A stretch of 64,000 bases of DNA from Gemmatimonadales bacterium (GCA_007695225.1 REED01000145.1:1-64000); one strand, 5' to 3'; shown: positions 30,146 through 39,969, counted from the first letter of the stretch. Notes: generated from the letters alone by a model not told the origin. Numbers and translations: made by a program.

Positions 30146-32629
30146 TGGTTCCAGGATGGCATCGATTCGCGCCGCCATGTCCTCGAGGTGGAGGCGGCTG
30201 GCCGGGTCGACGGTGCGCCCCACCGCCCCTTGGATCTGACTCCGCACGGCTACCAGCTGCCCCCGGGCCTGGGGCACGATGTCCGTCCGGACCGCGTCCT
30301 CGTGCTCCATGAGCCACTCCATGCGCTCCAGGTAGGCCCGCTGGAGATTCCGACGGAAGGGGTCGATGGGCGCCCCCGCGGCCAGCTCCCGCCAGACGGC
30401 GGTGCGCAGGTCGTCCATCAGCTCGGTCAGGGGATAGGGATCGTCCACCCCCAGCGCCTCCTGCTCGATAACGCGCTTCATTCGGTCCACGTTCAGGACC
30501 TGGTTCAGTCCGCCCACCTGGAGCTGCCGGATCCGGTCCGGGGTGCCCTGGTTCTGGATGCGCCAGAGGATCTCTCCGTCCAGCATCCACTCCGGGGTCC
30601 TGAACACCTGGCGGTCCAGGTAATCCATGGCTCTCCTCTGCCTTTCGCCGGCGATGGGGGTGAAGGGGCGCCCGGGCTGGCCCTGCGCCATCCGGGTCCA
30701 GTCCACCCCACCCAGATTCGCCGCCACGTGCCCCACATAGCGGCTCCACTGCCCCAGCACCTGGCCGTAGAGTTCCTGGAGTTGGCTGTAGTCCTCCCCT
30801 TCCTGGAAGGTCCACTCCCGAAGGCCCTCCATGGTCCGCTTCAAGTTCTCCACCCCCAGGTCCGAAGCCCGCATGGCGTCGTCCCCCAGCGCCTCCGTAA
30901 GGGAGCCCGGGTCGGTCTGGGTGGGATCGCCGAAGCGGTAACGGGGATCGTCCTCCCGTTCCCGGATCCACGCGTTCAGCGTTTCCTTCTCCTCCTCCGG
31001 GGTGCGGGCATCAGGGATCCATCGATGTCCCCACTCGACGGACCAACGGTCGTAGACCCCGATGCGGGGAAGAAAACAGGTGTCATCGCCGGGCTGGGCC
31101 ACGTAGTTGAAACGGGCGTAGTCCATGATGGAAGTGGAGGTCCCGTTCTCGCAGACCCACCGGGTGCGGAGGGAGTCCACCGGAATGGCCGAGTGCCCCT
31201 TCATGTTGTGGGGGAGCCCCAGGGTGTGTCCCACCTCGTGGGCGGAGACGAAGCGGATGAGCTCCCCCATGACCGCGTCGTCGAAGGCCACGCCCCGGGC
31301 CTCGGGATTCGCCGCCGCCGTCTGGACGAAATACCAGTTTCGCAGGAGGTTCATGACGTTGTGGTGCCACTGGATGTGGGTCCCCAGGATCTCCCCCGTG
31401 CGGGGATCGAAGAAGCGGGGCCCCGAGGCGTTCTGCACCGGTGAGGCGAGGTAGCGGATGATGTTGTACCGGGCGTCGGCCGGGTCGAACTCCGGATCCT
31501 CCTCCGGGGTGGGCGGGTCCTTGGCCACGATGGCGTTCCGGAACCCTGCCGCCTCATAGGCTTCTTGCCAGTCGTCCACCCCCTGCTTCAGGTACGGCCT
31601 CCACTTCTCCGGGGTGGCCGGGTCGATGTAGAAGACGATGGGCTCCACCGGATCCACAAGGTCTCCCCGGAGGTACGCGGCGGTATCCGAGGGCTCGAGG
31701 CGGAACCGCTGGATGTACCGGCGCTCCTCAAGGCGCTGTGCGTCGATCCCGAAGTCGTTCATCTGGACGGAGAAGTACCCCACCCGCTCATCCCACAACC
31801 GGGGCATCATGGGCTCGTCGGGGAGGATCATGAGGGAGTGGCCGAATTCCACCGAGAGAGTCCGCCCGGCCTGATTCGACGGGGGGTTCTGGGCCTCGTA
31901 GGTCACCACTCGGCGAACCTCGATGTTCTCGGGGAAGCTCCTCATGGACTCGATGAAGGTCCGGGGAGGATCCAGCCGCCGAACATCGTACTGGCGGCGC
32001 CGCTGTTGGCTCAACCCGATGATGGCGGCGTCGGAGACGAAGAATTCGGACACGTCCACCACCACGGCCTCTCCCTGGACACCCTCCTCCTCCGAGGCAA
32101 GGGCTCGGATGGCGAAGGTGGCCAGGACCGGCTCGAAGTTGGAGTTCCGCACCGCCTCGTAAATGGGGAGGGTATCAGAGGCCACATTCTGGAAACTTAC
32201 CTGTCGGAGGAGGATCTGGTCGTTCCTCCGTTCCCACCGGACCACTTCCGTCGTCTGGCGATGCCCCCCAAATCCCATTCCCGCCGCGGTCCGGGCCACC
32301 CGGGTGATAAGAATCATCTCCCGATCCAGGAGGGCGATCGGGATCTCGTAGAGCCACTGATCCCCCACCTGGTGCACCGTGAAGAGCCCCTCGTCGGAGA
32401 TCGCAGTATCGGGAACCACCTCCGCGTATGGCCGGATCCCATTGGCATTCCGGGAGGGCGCCGCAGAGGGCCGATCCGGGGAGGCCTGGGTCTCGGCCGA
32501 GGGCACCGGAGCAGGGGGCGGGGCCACTTCTCCCCGACTGCACCCGGGAAGGAAGAGGAAGATGAGAAGTGGAAGGGGAAAGGCGAGTCGGGCAGGAGTT
32601 CCCAGCGAGGCAATCCAGCGTGCTTCCAT
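30143..32629 (-). CDS. Zinc metalloprotease lipoprotein (DUF4953/DUF5117 type)
   Basis: An 828-aa exported protein. From the ATG at 32629 (GGAGGA eight bases upstream) it has a long signal with a lipobox FLPGC near residue 29. The centre carries a metzincin-like zinc site HEVGHTLGLPHN at residues 464-475 (H464, E465, H468, H474), followed by a downstream Met-turn-like SIMDYARFNY. The flanking regions are the large beta-rich DUF5117-like and C-terminal DUF4953-like domains, and the length is normal for this family. It likely sits in the outer membrane or periplasm and digests proteins. The role in nutrition is inferred. Confidence 0.88.
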   Translation of the reverse strand: MEARWIASLGTPARLAFPLPLLIFLFLPGCSRGEVAPPPAPVPSAETQASPDRPSAAPSRNANGIRPYAEVVPDTAISDEGLFTVHQVGDQWLYEIPIALLDREMILITRVARTAAGMGFGGHRQTTEVVRWERRNDQILLRQVSFQNVASDTLPIYEAVRNSNFEPVLATFAIRALASEEEGVQGEAVVVDVSEFFVSDAAIIGLSQQRRRQYDVRRLDPPRTFIESMRSFPENIEVRRVVTYEAQNPPSNQAGRTLSVEFGHSLMILPDEPMMPRLWDERVGYFSVQMNDFGIDAQRLEERRYIQRFRLEPSDTAAYLRGDLVDPVEPIVFYIDPATPEKWRPYLKQGVDDWQEAYEAAGFRNAIVAKDPPTPEEDPEFDPADARYNIIRYLASPVQNASGPRFFDPRTGEILGTHIQWHHNVMNLLRNWYFVQTAAANPEARGVAFDDAVMGELIRFVSAHEVGHTLGLPHNMKGHSAIPVDSLRTRWVCENGTSTSIMDYARFNYVAQPGDDTCFLPRIGVYDRWSVEWGHRWIPDARTPEEEKETLNAWIREREDDPRYRFGDPTQTDPGSLTEALGDDAMRASDLGVENLKRTMEGLREWTFQEGEDYSQLQELYGQVLGQWSRYVGHVAANLGGVDWTRMAQGQPGRPFTPIAGERQRRAMDYLDRQVFRTPEWMLDGEILWRIQNQGTPDRIRQLQVGGLNQVLNVDRMKRVIEQEALGVDDPYPLTELMDDLRTAVWRELAAGAPIDPFRRNLQRAYLERMEWLMEHEDAVRTDIVPQARGQLVAVRSQIQGAVGRTVDPASRLHLEDMAARIDAILEP

Positions 32630-32931
32630 GGGAGGGATCCTCCGGAAAGAGGGCGGAATCGGGGTCAGGCACACCGACAGGAGCACCGGAACATCGAGGT
32701 CCGGGCGGCTGGAACGGTGATAAGAAAGCTGTTCAGAGGGGGCGGAGGGGACAAGGGATCGGCCCGGAGCGATGCGCGCACATCCTGCAGGTATCACAGG
32801 AGTTCCTTGCTCCAACGGGGCTCTCCGGGAGGTGGGGATACGGCGCCCATGGGCACCGCTACACCGGGGTGGGGCGTTCCCGTCTTCCCCCTTGTTCTCA
32901 ACGCTCTCTTCCCTCCCCAGGCGTTGGACCA

Positions 32932-32980
32932 CCGGTCTCGGCACGGTTCCTGTACATCCAGACTGTGTCTCCGAGACCGG
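32932..32980. other. Long inverted repeat in intergenic region
   Basis: CCGGTCTCGG (32932-32941) and its exact complement CCGAGACCGG (32971-32980) are separated by 29 bases. The 10-bp perfect stem could form in RNA from either strand. It lies about 300 bp upstream of the metalloprotease start and before the broken outer-membrane-protein gene. The remainder of 32630-33060 holds no gene I can support. Confidence 0.6.
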
Positions 32981-33070
32981 GATCTCCGGGCGCACGGAAT
33001 CGCCAGGAGAACCGTTGTCTCCCAGGGGAAAGGACGTCGACCAACCCATCTCCTTATCGAGGAGGACATA

Positions 33071-33392
33071 GTTAGCAAAATTCTGGTTCTATTTATCCTT
33101 TCCATGGCCCCCGCCCTTTTTCAACTCAGGCGCTCTCCGCCCAGGTGGGGGTGGCCGGTGAGGGCCGGGTGGGGGTCACCGTTCCCACCGGAGACCTTTC
33201 CGGCGAGGGCGCCGAGGCGGGGCTGGCACTGGGCGCGGAACCCCAGGAGCAACGGGCTCAACGATCGACATGCCCATCCGACCGCAGTTCTGCCCGGTCC
33301 CCAACCTTGGCTTCGTGAGCCACAGCGCAGGGTCTGGATTCACCGCTTCGTACTTCACCTTCGGAGTGGGGCTCCACTATCACTTCAACTGA
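33071..33392 (+). pseudogene. Broken outer-membrane beta-barrel gene
   Basis: Pieces of a porin-like small OMP are readable in different frames. A hydrophobic leader (KILVLFILSMAPALF) follows a good AGGAGG but lacks an ATG, GTG or TTG. After a one-base shift in CCCTTTTTC come the signal end LSAQ and the strand VGVAGEGRVGVTVPTGDL. The third frame ends GFTASYFTFGVGLHYHFN and a stop, a classic C-terminal beta-signature with terminal aromatic residues. About 100 codons remain where such proteins usually have 160-200, so an internal deletion is likely as well as the frameshift and lost start. Sequencing error cannot explain all three. Confidence 0.7.
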
Positions 33393-33422
33393 TCCCCCCG
33401 TCCCTCTTCACGCCCCCCACCT

Positions 33423-33455
33423 CCGGCGGACCCGAGTTCTCTTCGGGTCCGCCGG
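33423..33455. terminator. Stem-loop terminator after OMP pseudogene
   Basis: CCGGCGGACCCGA pairs perfectly with TCGGGTCCGCCGG (13 bp) around a 7-base loop, 30 bp after the pseudogene stop. It probably ended the original OMP transcript and insulates the amidohydrolase pair. Confidence 0.75.
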
Positions 33456-33642
33456 GGTCGTTCAGGAGGGAGGGTCCGGAGGGAAGTCGGGGAAGTAGAG
33501 GGAAACTCTTGCGCCGACCTCCCCACCCCCGGCAAGCTTCCTTTCTCCGTAGTCCCAGCCGTCCCGGTGAACAGGGCCGTGCCGCTACGCCTTCCCCACC
33601 CGGAAAGCCTGCGGGACCTCCGTCCTTCCGGTGCCACCACCC

Positions 33643-34977
33643 ATGAGGATCCCGTCCATGGGCATACGCCCCGTCTGGTCCGCCTTCCCCTTTCTGTTTC
33701 CCCTGGCCTTCCTGGCCATGCTCACCCTCCCCCCGGGGCCGATCGCCGCCCAGGAGGAGCTCCATGCCTTCGTCGGCGCTCACCTTCTCCCCATCGTGGG
33801 CCCGGAGGTCGAGGACGGCGTGCTCCTGGTGCGGGGCACTCGCATCGAGGCGATGGGGCCGCGATCCGAGGTGGCGATCCCCACCGACGCTCAGCTCCAT
33901 GACCTCACCGGGCGCTGGCTCATGCCGGGACTGGTGGATACGCACTCCCACCTGGGAAGGGGAGACGGCGGAGACCGGTCCTCCCCCCTGCACCCCGACG
34001 TCAGGATCCTGGACGCCCTGGACGCCCGGGACCCCGGCTTTCGCAAGGCGCTGGCGGGGGGAATCACCACCGTCAACGTCATGCCTGGGTCCGGCCTCCT
34101 CATCAGCGGCCAGACGGCCTACCTGAAGCTCCGGGGCGGCCGGACGATCTACGACCTCCTCTTCTGTGGGGATCCCCTCACCGAGGTCTGCGGCGGCCTC
34201 AAGATGGCCAACGGGACCAACCCCATTGGATCGGCCCCCATGCCCGGGACCCGGGCTCGCTCGGCGGCCCTGGTTCGGGCCGAGTTCCTGAAGGCTCGCG
34301 AATACCGAAACCGTCTCCAGGCGGCCGGGGACGATCCGTCCCAGCAGCCGGCCCGGGACCTCAAGATGGAGACGCTGGTGGAAGTGCTGGAGGGCCGGCG
34401 GATCGTCCACAACCACACCCACCGACACGACGACGTCCTCACCGCCCTCCGGCTTCGGGAGGAATTCGGCTACACGGTGGTCCTGCACCACGTCAGCGAT
34501 GCCCACCTGGTGGCCGACGAGATCGCTGCCGCAGGGGTGGCCTCGTCCATCGTGGCGCCGGACAGTCCCGGGGGGAAGGAGGAGGCTCTCCGATCCGGCT
34601 TCGCCGCCGGGGCCGCGCTGGAACGGGCCGGAGCCGCCGTGGGGTTCCACTCCGACGACAGCATTACCGACTCCCGCTTGTTCCGTCGCCTGGGGGGGAT
34701 GTCGGTCCGCTACGGGATGTCCCGGGAAGGGGCCCTGGCCGGGCTCACCCTGGCCGGCGCCCAGATGCTGGGGCTGGAGGACCGGGTGGGCTCCCTGGAA
34801 CCGGGGAAGGACGCCGATTTCATCATCCTGAACGGGGACCCCCTGAGCGTCTACTCCCACGTGGAGGAGACCTGGGTGGAGGGTCGGAAGGTCTTTGACC
34901 GGAGTCGTCCCGTGGACCGGGCCTACGCCGAGGGCGGGCCGGACGCCAGCCGTCCCTACCCGGAGGGCCACCGATGA
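33643..34977 (+). CDS. Exported amidohydrolase
   Basis: A 444-aa member of the metal-dependent amidohydrolase superfamily with a signal sequence ending near GPIAAQ. The active-site motifs are present: LMPGLVDTHSHLG (the HxH pair), VHNHTHRHDD, VVLHHVSDAH, and VGFHSDDS with the general-base Asp region. The closing GSLEPGKDADFIILNGDP is typical of imidazolonepropionase/prolidase-like amidohydrolases. It should hydrolyse cyclic amides or dipeptides in the periplasm. Starts at 33643 (ATG) and 33658 are both possible. The gene overlaps the following paralogue by ATGA. Confidence 0.88.
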   Translation: MRIPSMGIRPVWSAFPFLFPLAFLAMLTLPPGPIAAQEELHAFVGAHLLPIVGPEVEDGVLLVRGTRIEAMGPRSEVAIPTDAQLHDLTGRWLMPGLVDTHSHLGRGDGGDRSSPLHPDVRILDALDARDPGFRKALAGGITTVNVMPGSGLLISGQTAYLKLRGGRTIYDLLFCGDPLTEVCGGLKMANGTNPIGSAPMPGTRARSAALVRAEFLKAREYRNRLQAAGDDPSQQPARDLKMETLVEVLEGRRIVHNHTHRHDDVLTALRLREEFGYTVVLHHVSDAHLVADEIAAAGVASSIVAPDSPGGKEEALRSGFAAGAALERAGAAVGFHSDDSITDSRLFRRLGGMSVRYGMSREGALAGLTLAGAQMLGLEDRVGSLEPGKDADFIILNGDPLSVYSHVEETWVEGRKVFDRSRPVDRAYAEGGPDASRPYPEGHR

Positions 34978-36281
34978 ACCGGCCCACTCCCCTCCGCCGA
35001 CCGGTCCCCTTCGCCGCCCTTCTTCCGGCCCTGGGGCTCAACATGGGTGTGGCGCCGGCTGGGGCCCTGGCCGGCCTTCTCCTGGGCTCTCTCCTGGCGT
35101 CTCCCGCAGAGGCCCAGGTCGCGGTCCGGGGCGGCACCGTCCACACCGTTTCCGGCGAGGCCATCTCCGACGGGGTGGTGCTCATCGGAGCCGACGGACG
35201 AATCACCCAGGTGGGACCGGCCGCGTCGGTGACCATCCCCCAGGGCGTCACCGTCCTGGAGGCGGCGGTGGTCACCCCCGGCCTGGTGGATGCCCGGAGC
35301 GTCGTGGGGCTCTCTGGGATCCTGGGAAGTGAGCTCCCCTCGGATCAGGACCACATCGAACTCTCCTCCGCCATCCAGCCGGAACTCCGGGCGCTGGATG
35401 CCTACAACGCCAGGGATCCCCTGGTGGAGTGGATCCGTGACCTGGGCACCACCACCCTTCATACGGGCCACGGCCCGGGAGCCCTCATCTCCGGCCAGAC
35501 CATGGTGGTGAAGACCCGGGGACTGACGGTGGACGCCGCCCTGGTGGAGCCCCTGGTGGCCTTCGCCGGCACCCTGGGCCCCGAGGTCTCCCGTGGGGGG
35601 GGCGGATGGCCTGGTACCCGGGCTCGGGGCGTGACCATGCTTCGGAGCTTCCTCCTGAGGGGCCAGGCGGCCCTGGATCGGGAGGGCCGGGAAGGAGGCG
35701 GGGCCGGTGCTCCGGTGGAGTCGGACCTGGCCCTCCGGGAGGCGGTTCGGATCCTCCGAGGAGAGGTTCCCCTCCTCATCACCGCCCACCAGGTGCCGGA
35801 GATCATGGCGGCCCTCCGACTCCAGCGGGAGTTCGGATTCCGCCTCATCCTGGACGGGGCGGCGGAAGCCTACCTGGTCCTGGACGAGATCCGGGAGGCG
35901 GGCGTTCCCGTCATCCTCCACCCCACCATGGCCCGCCATCAGGGTCCTCTGGTGAACGCCTCGTTCATGACGGCGCAGCGACTGGCGGAGGCGGGAATCC
36001 CCTTCGCCATCCCCAGCGGCAATGAACCCTACTTCCCCAAGACCCGGGTCGTCCTCATGGAAGGAGCCATGGCCGCCGGATACGGCCTCTCCTTCCAGCG
36101 CACCCTGCAGGCCATCACCCTGGATCCGGCCCGGATCCTCGGCCTGGACCAACGGGTGGGCTCCCTGGAGCCGGGGAAGGACGGAGACCTGGTCCTTTTC
36201 GACGGGGACCCGTTCGAGTACGCGACCCGGGTATGCGGAGTGATCATCGAGGGAGAGGTGGTGAGCCGGGAGTGCCGCTAG
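34974..36281 (+). CDS. Amidohydrolase paralogue lacking metal ligands
   Basis: A 435-aa exported paralogue of the preceding gene, coupled by an ATGA overlap. The scaffold is intact, with a signal sequence ending SPAEAQ, ALISGQTMVVK, and GSLEPGKDGDLVLFDGDP. However, the HxH motif is replaced by GLVDARSVVG, and the HSDDS site by AIPSGNEP. Some His positions remain (ITAHQVPE, VILHPTMA). It is probably an inactive partner that forms a heteromer with the first amidohydrolase, or has a different chemistry. Such active/inactive pairs are known in this superfamily in several phyla. Confidence 0.8.
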   Translation: MNRPTPLRRPVPFAALLPALGLNMGVAPAGALAGLLLGSLLASPAEAQVAVRGGTVHTVSGEAISDGVVLIGADGRITQVGPAASVTIPQGVTVLEAAVVTPGLVDARSVVGLSGILGSELPSDQDHIELSSAIQPELRALDAYNARDPLVEWIRDLGTTTLHTGHGPGALISGQTMVVKTRGLTVDAALVEPLVAFAGTLGPEVSRGGGGWPGTRARGVTMLRSFLLRGQAALDREGREGGGAGAPVESDLALREAVRILRGEVPLLITAHQVPEIMAALRLQREFGFRLILDGAAEAYLVLDEIREAGVPVILHPTMARHQGPLVNASFMTAQRLAEAGIPFAIPSGNEPYFPKTRVVLMEGAMAAGYGLSFQRTLQAITLDPARILGLDQRVGSLEPGKDGDLVLFDGDPFEYATRVCGVIIEGEVVSRECR

Positions 36282-37459
36282 AAGGGGGCGTGCCGCGAGA
36301 ACGGGGGGAGCGGCTGGCGGAGATCGACTGGCTCCGGGTGGGGGCCATCTTCCTCGTGTTCCTGATCCACGTGGCCCAGATCTTCAGCCCCATCGAGGAC
36401 TGGCACATCGCCAGCCCCGAAACCAGTTGGTGGCTCGGGCACTTCACCATCTTCCTGGGGCCCTGGATCATGCCCCTCTTCATGCTCCTGGCCGGCGCCG
36501 CCGCCTGGTTCGCCCGCCGGCGTCGGGACGACCGGGACTACCTCCGGGTGAGGGTCGGCCGCCTCCTGGTGCCCCTGGTGGCCGGCACCCTCATCCTGAT
36601 CCCCCCCCAGGTCTACCTCCGCCGCCGTTTCCGGGGGGAGTTCGAGGGATCGTTCGTCGAGTTCTTCCCACGGTTCTTCGACGGCGTCTTCCCGGAGGGG
36701 AACTTCTCCTATGGCCACCTCTGGTTCATCGCCTACCTTCTCACCTACATGGTCGTGGCCCTTCCCGTCTTCCGTGCCCTGGAGAGAGAAGGCGGACGTC
36801 GACTCCTGGCCCGGATGGCGGACTGGATGGAGCGACCCGGCGGAGTCTTCCTCCCAGCGGTGCTCCTGGTGGCGGGACAGCTCCTCCTCAGGGATCGCTT
36901 CACCCAGACCACGGGAGCCCTCATCGGGGACTGGGCCACCCACGCCTGGCTCTTCACGGTCTTCATCCTCGGCTACGCCCTCCTGGCGGAGGGTCGCCTC
37001 ATGGAGGTCCTGGAGCGCCAGTGGCCCCTGGCCCTGGTCCCCGGCATCCTCCTCTCCGGGGGGATGGCGCTCTGGGCCTCTGCCGGAGATGTCTACACCC
37101 GCTTCCCCGGAGACTGGACCACACCGGGCTACTTCATCTTCTGGTCGGCGTTCGGGCTCCTGTGCTGGTGCTGGCTCGCCGTGGCCCTGGGGGCCGCCCG
37201 CAGGGTCCTCCGGCGGGAGACGGCCTTCCTCCGCTGGGCCAATCCCCGGGTCTACCCCTTCTACATCTTCCACCAGACCGTCATCGTGGTGGCGGCCTAT
37301 TACCTGGTGGAGCTGCCCCTGGGGGTCCATCTCCGCTTCTTCCTCATCGGACTGGTCTCGCTGGTCGGGATCCTGGCCACCATGGAGATCGTGCGAAGGC
37401 TTCCCGGCGTCCGGAATCTCGTGGGACTCCAGCCCCGCCTGCCCCCTCCGGGGAGGTGA
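36272..37459 (+). CDS. Acyltransferase 3 family membrane protein
   Basis: A 395-aa integral membrane protein with about 10 hydrophobic segments. The family signature is at the start, EIDWLRVGAIFLVFLIHVAQ, with the conserved His in the first helix, followed by LLAGAAAWFARRRR with the usual Arg cluster. Near the C-terminus is NPRVYPFYIFHQTVIVVAAYY. These enzymes move acyl groups onto extracytoplasmic carbohydrates or other acceptors. The start is uncertain: GTG at 36272 overlaps the previous gene by 10 bp, and a GTG at 36290 is also possible. It is likely co-transcribed with the amidohydrolase pair. Confidence 0.82.
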   Translation: MPLEGGVPRERGERLAEIDWLRVGAIFLVFLIHVAQIFSPIEDWHIASPETSWWLGHFTIFLGPWIMPLFMLLAGAAAWFARRRRDDRDYLRVRVGRLLVPLVAGTLILIPPQVYLRRRFRGEFEGSFVEFFPRFFDGVFPEGNFSYGHLWFIAYLLTYMVVALPVFRALEREGGRRLLARMADWMERPGGVFLPAVLLVAGQLLLRDRFTQTTGALIGDWATHAWLFTVFILGYALLAEGRLMEVLERQWPLALVPGILLSGGMALWASAGDVYTRFPGDWTTPGYFIFWSAFGLLCWCWLAVALGAARRVLRRETAFLRWANPRVYPFYIFHQTVIVVAAYYLVELPLGVHLRFFLIGLVSLVGILATMEIVRRLPGVRNLVGLQPRLPPPGR

Positions 37460-37472
37460 GGGCGCCGGCCTT

Positions 37473-37913
37473 CTAGCGTTTCCTTCCCCCTCCACCGCGC
37501 CGCTTCGCCAGGACATGATCCACGCTGTAGCGCCCCGGTCCCACCGCCATCAATCCGACGAAGAAGAAGAAGTTCTTGAGGGAGTGGGCGGCCGTCCCCT
37601 GGCCGGTGACCCAGTGATTGGCCGTGGCCACCACCATGGTGAGGGCCAGGAAGAAGCTGGCCGGGCGGAAGAAGAGTCCGGCGGCGAAGAGAAGGGCGCC
37701 CACGGACTCCGCGAAGGCTGCCAGGAACCCCCAGAGCTCCGGCATGGGCAGGAAGCCCAGCCCTACACTGGACATGGCCCCCCCAAGCCCGGCCCACCGC
37801 TCCGGACCGCCAATGAGCTTGGGCCACCCATGATACCAGAAGAACCCGATTCCCACCCCCAGACGCAGGACCAGCAGGGCCGCATCACGGTACCGGTCCA
37901 AAGCATTCCACAT
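37473..37913 (-). CDS. DoxX family membrane protein
   Basis: A 146-aa protein with four hydrophobic helices. The pattern LLVLRLGVGIGFFWYHGWPKL at the start, the FAESVGALLFAAGLFFRPAS segment in the second and third helices, and ANHWVTGQG before the last helix are those of the DoxX/SURF4-like group. Roles proposed for relatives include thiosulfate:quinone oxidation and redox-stress complexes; nothing here fixes one. It starts at the ATG at 37913 and ends 13 bp from the convergent acyltransferase gene. The terminal GGGGRKR is basic. Confidence 0.82.
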   Translation of the reverse strand: MWNALDRYRDAALLVLRLGVGIGFFWYHGWPKLIGGPERWAGLGGAMSSVGLGFLPMPELWGFLAAFAESVGALLFAAGLFFRPASFFLALTMVVATANHWVTGQGTAAHSLKNFFFFVGLMAVGPGRYSVDHVLAKRRGGGGRKR

Positions 37914-38133
37914 CGTCTCTCTCCCATCGCGCTCAAGAAAAACAGGAAGGACCGGAAACGCCTTGCCCCGACGTTCCGGCCCCAGAGAAAACCCGGACGA
38001 AAGCTCCGTCCGGCACCCGCCCGGCACCCGCACCCGAGCCGGGGTTAATACCCGGCAGCGCCCGGAGGGTTGCCGTCATGGAAGGGGCCCGCTCTGCGCG
38101 AGCCCCCTTCGAAGTGGGAAGCCCCCACCCCGG

Positions 38134-39969
38134 TCAGAAGGGAAAGAAGATGGGAATGATGAACGTGGCAGCGGCCAGGAGCAGAAGATTCAAGGGGCCG
38201 CCGACCCGAAGATAGTCGGTGAACCGATACCCTCCCGGGCCGTAGATGAAGGTGTTCGTCTGGTACCCAATGGGGGTCATGAAGGAGTTGGAAGCAGCCA
38301 GCATGACGGCGATCACGAAGGGAAGGGGTGAGACCCCCAGGCTGATTCCGGTGGCGACGGCGATGGGTGTGAGTACCACCGCCGAAGCGTTGTTGCTGAT
38401 GAGTTCGGTAAGGAGAGACGTCAGGAGGTAGAAGGCCGCCAGCATTCCCAGGAGTCCCAGGGGGGCGGTGAGGCCCAGCATCCCGTTCGCCAGGAAGGTG
38501 GCGGTCCCGGTGTTCTGCATGGCGATCCCCAGGGGGATGATGGAGCCCAGGAGGACCAGGACCATCCAGTCCACCTCCTCATAGGCCCCCTCGGGCGTGA
38601 TGCATCCGGTGACGAACATGGCGATCACACCCAGGACTGCGGAGACGAGGATGGGGAAAACGTCAAAGGCCGCCAGAAGGATGACAGCGGCCATGATGGG
38701 GAGGGCAATCTTCATCTTCCCGGTCCGCCGGATCGGAAGCTTCACCCCCCCCAGGAGAGTGAACTCACCCCGCTGGTGAAGTTCCTCGAGAGCTCGGTCT
38801 GAACCCCTCACCAGGAGGATATCCCCCGCTTCCAGCACCATGGCACTCATGGGCTCGTGCTGAAGTTCACCGTGGCGCTGGATGGCCAGCACCGCCATCC
38901 GGTAGCGAGCCCGGAAGCCGATGTCCCGAAGGGTTCGGCCGATGAACCGGGAACGGGGGGGAACGATGATCTCCGCCAGGCGGCGTTCCTCGCCAAACTC
39001 GTCGCCGCCGGGGTCGTCGCGATGGGCCGAGACGCTTTTCGTTTCATCCCCGGCCTCGGGCTGGGTGGATGCCATGCGGAAATAGCCCTCCTCCTCTACC
39101 CGGGCGATGGTGGCGGCGGGGCCCTGCACCAGGAGTAGATCACCGGCATGGATCCGGGAGGCTCCGGTGGGAAAGGTCACCGGCTGATCCTCCCGCTGGA
39201 TCGCCACCACCTCCAGACCGTAAACCTCGGAAAACCGGAGTTCCATGAGGGATCGTCCCACCAGGGGACTCTCCTCCTTCACCCAGAGCCCCGTCAGGTA
39301 TTGGCGGAGCTCCTCGAAGCTCAGGGGGTCCTGGGCGGCCTCTCGCGTCGGGGCGAGCCAGCGGCCCACCGTGAGGAGGTAACCCACGCCGATGAGCATC
39401 AGGAAGAACGCCGGCGGCGTGATCTCGAAAAGCCGGATCCGATCCATCCCCAGGTCCAGGACGAGCCCCGCCACCAGGAGATTGGTACTGGTCCCGATCA
39501 GGGTCAGCGTCCCCCCCAACTGGCTCCCGAAGGAAAGGGGCATGAGGAGCCGGGAGGGGGCCTGTCCGGTGTCCCGGGCGATCCCGAGGATCACCGGCAT
39601 GAGGACGATGACCACAGGCGTGTTGTTCAGGAAGGCACTCACCGGAATGGCCACAAGGAGCGTGAGGACAATGAGGCGAAGCTCACTCTTCCCCGCCAAT
39701 CGGGCCATCAGTCGGGCCAGGGCGTCGATGACCCCGGTTCGGATAAGGGCGCCGGAGAGGACGAACATGGCGGCCACGGTGATCATGGCCTCGTTGGCGA
39801 ATCCGCTGATCCCCTCCCGGGGGGTGACGAGCCCCGTGACCATGAGAGCCGCCATCACGGTGATTCCCACCACGTCCACCCGGAAGCGGTTCCAGATGAA
39901 GAGGAGGAGGGCCCCGGCCGTGACGGCCAGGGTCAGGACGATCTCTCCGGTAAGCCCCGGTTCCGACAT
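38134..39969 (-). CDS. SLC13-family transporter with two RCK_C domains
   Basis: A 611-aa inner-membrane carrier of the divalent anion:Na+ symporter superfamily. The two membrane halves contain SAFLNNTPVVIVLMPVI and TELISNNASAVVLTPIA, the paired SNT/NNT hairpin motifs that bind substrate and sodium. Between them, residues about 205-385 hold two TrkA-C (RCK_C) domains, each ending in a G-D-x-L-L-V-x-G strand (AGDLLLVQGP and AGDILLVRGS). This architecture is common in sulfate or dicarboxylate importers of bacteria. The substrate cannot be decided here; sulfate would fit the sulfur theme. Confidence 0.88.
   Translation of the reverse strand: MSEPGLTGEIVLTLAVTAGALLLFIWNRFRVDVVGITVMAALMVTGLVTPREGISGFANEAMITVAAMFVLSGALIRTGVIDALARLMARLAGKSELRLIVLTLLVAIPVSAFLNNTPVVIVLMPVILGIARDTGQAPSRLLMPLSFGSQLGGTLTLIGTSTNLLVAGLVLDLGMDRIRLFEITPPAFFLMLIGVGYLLTVGRWLAPTREAAQDPLSFEELRQYLTGLWVKEESPLVGRSLMELRFSEVYGLEVVAIQREDQPVTFPTGASRIHAGDLLLVQGPAATIARVEEEGYFRMASTQPEAGDETKSVSAHRDDPGGDEFGEERRLAEIIVPPRSRFIGRTLRDIGFRARYRMAVLAIQRHGELQHEPMSAMVLEAGDILLVRGSDRALEELHQRGEFTLLGGVKLPIRRTGKMKIALPIMAAVILLAAFDVFPILVSAVLGVIAMFVTGCITPEGAYEEVDWMVLVLLGSIIPLGIAMQNTGTATFLANGMLGLTAPLGLLGMLAAFYLLTSLLTELISNNASAVVLTPIAVATGISLGVSPLPFVIAVMLAASNSFMTPIGYQTNTFIYGPGGYRFTDYLRVGGPLNLLLLAAATFIIPIFFPF

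Noticed and set aside
32630-33060. Possible further gene before the OMP remnant
   Set aside because: Open frames exist on both strands but are only composition driven, with no start, SD or domain evidence.
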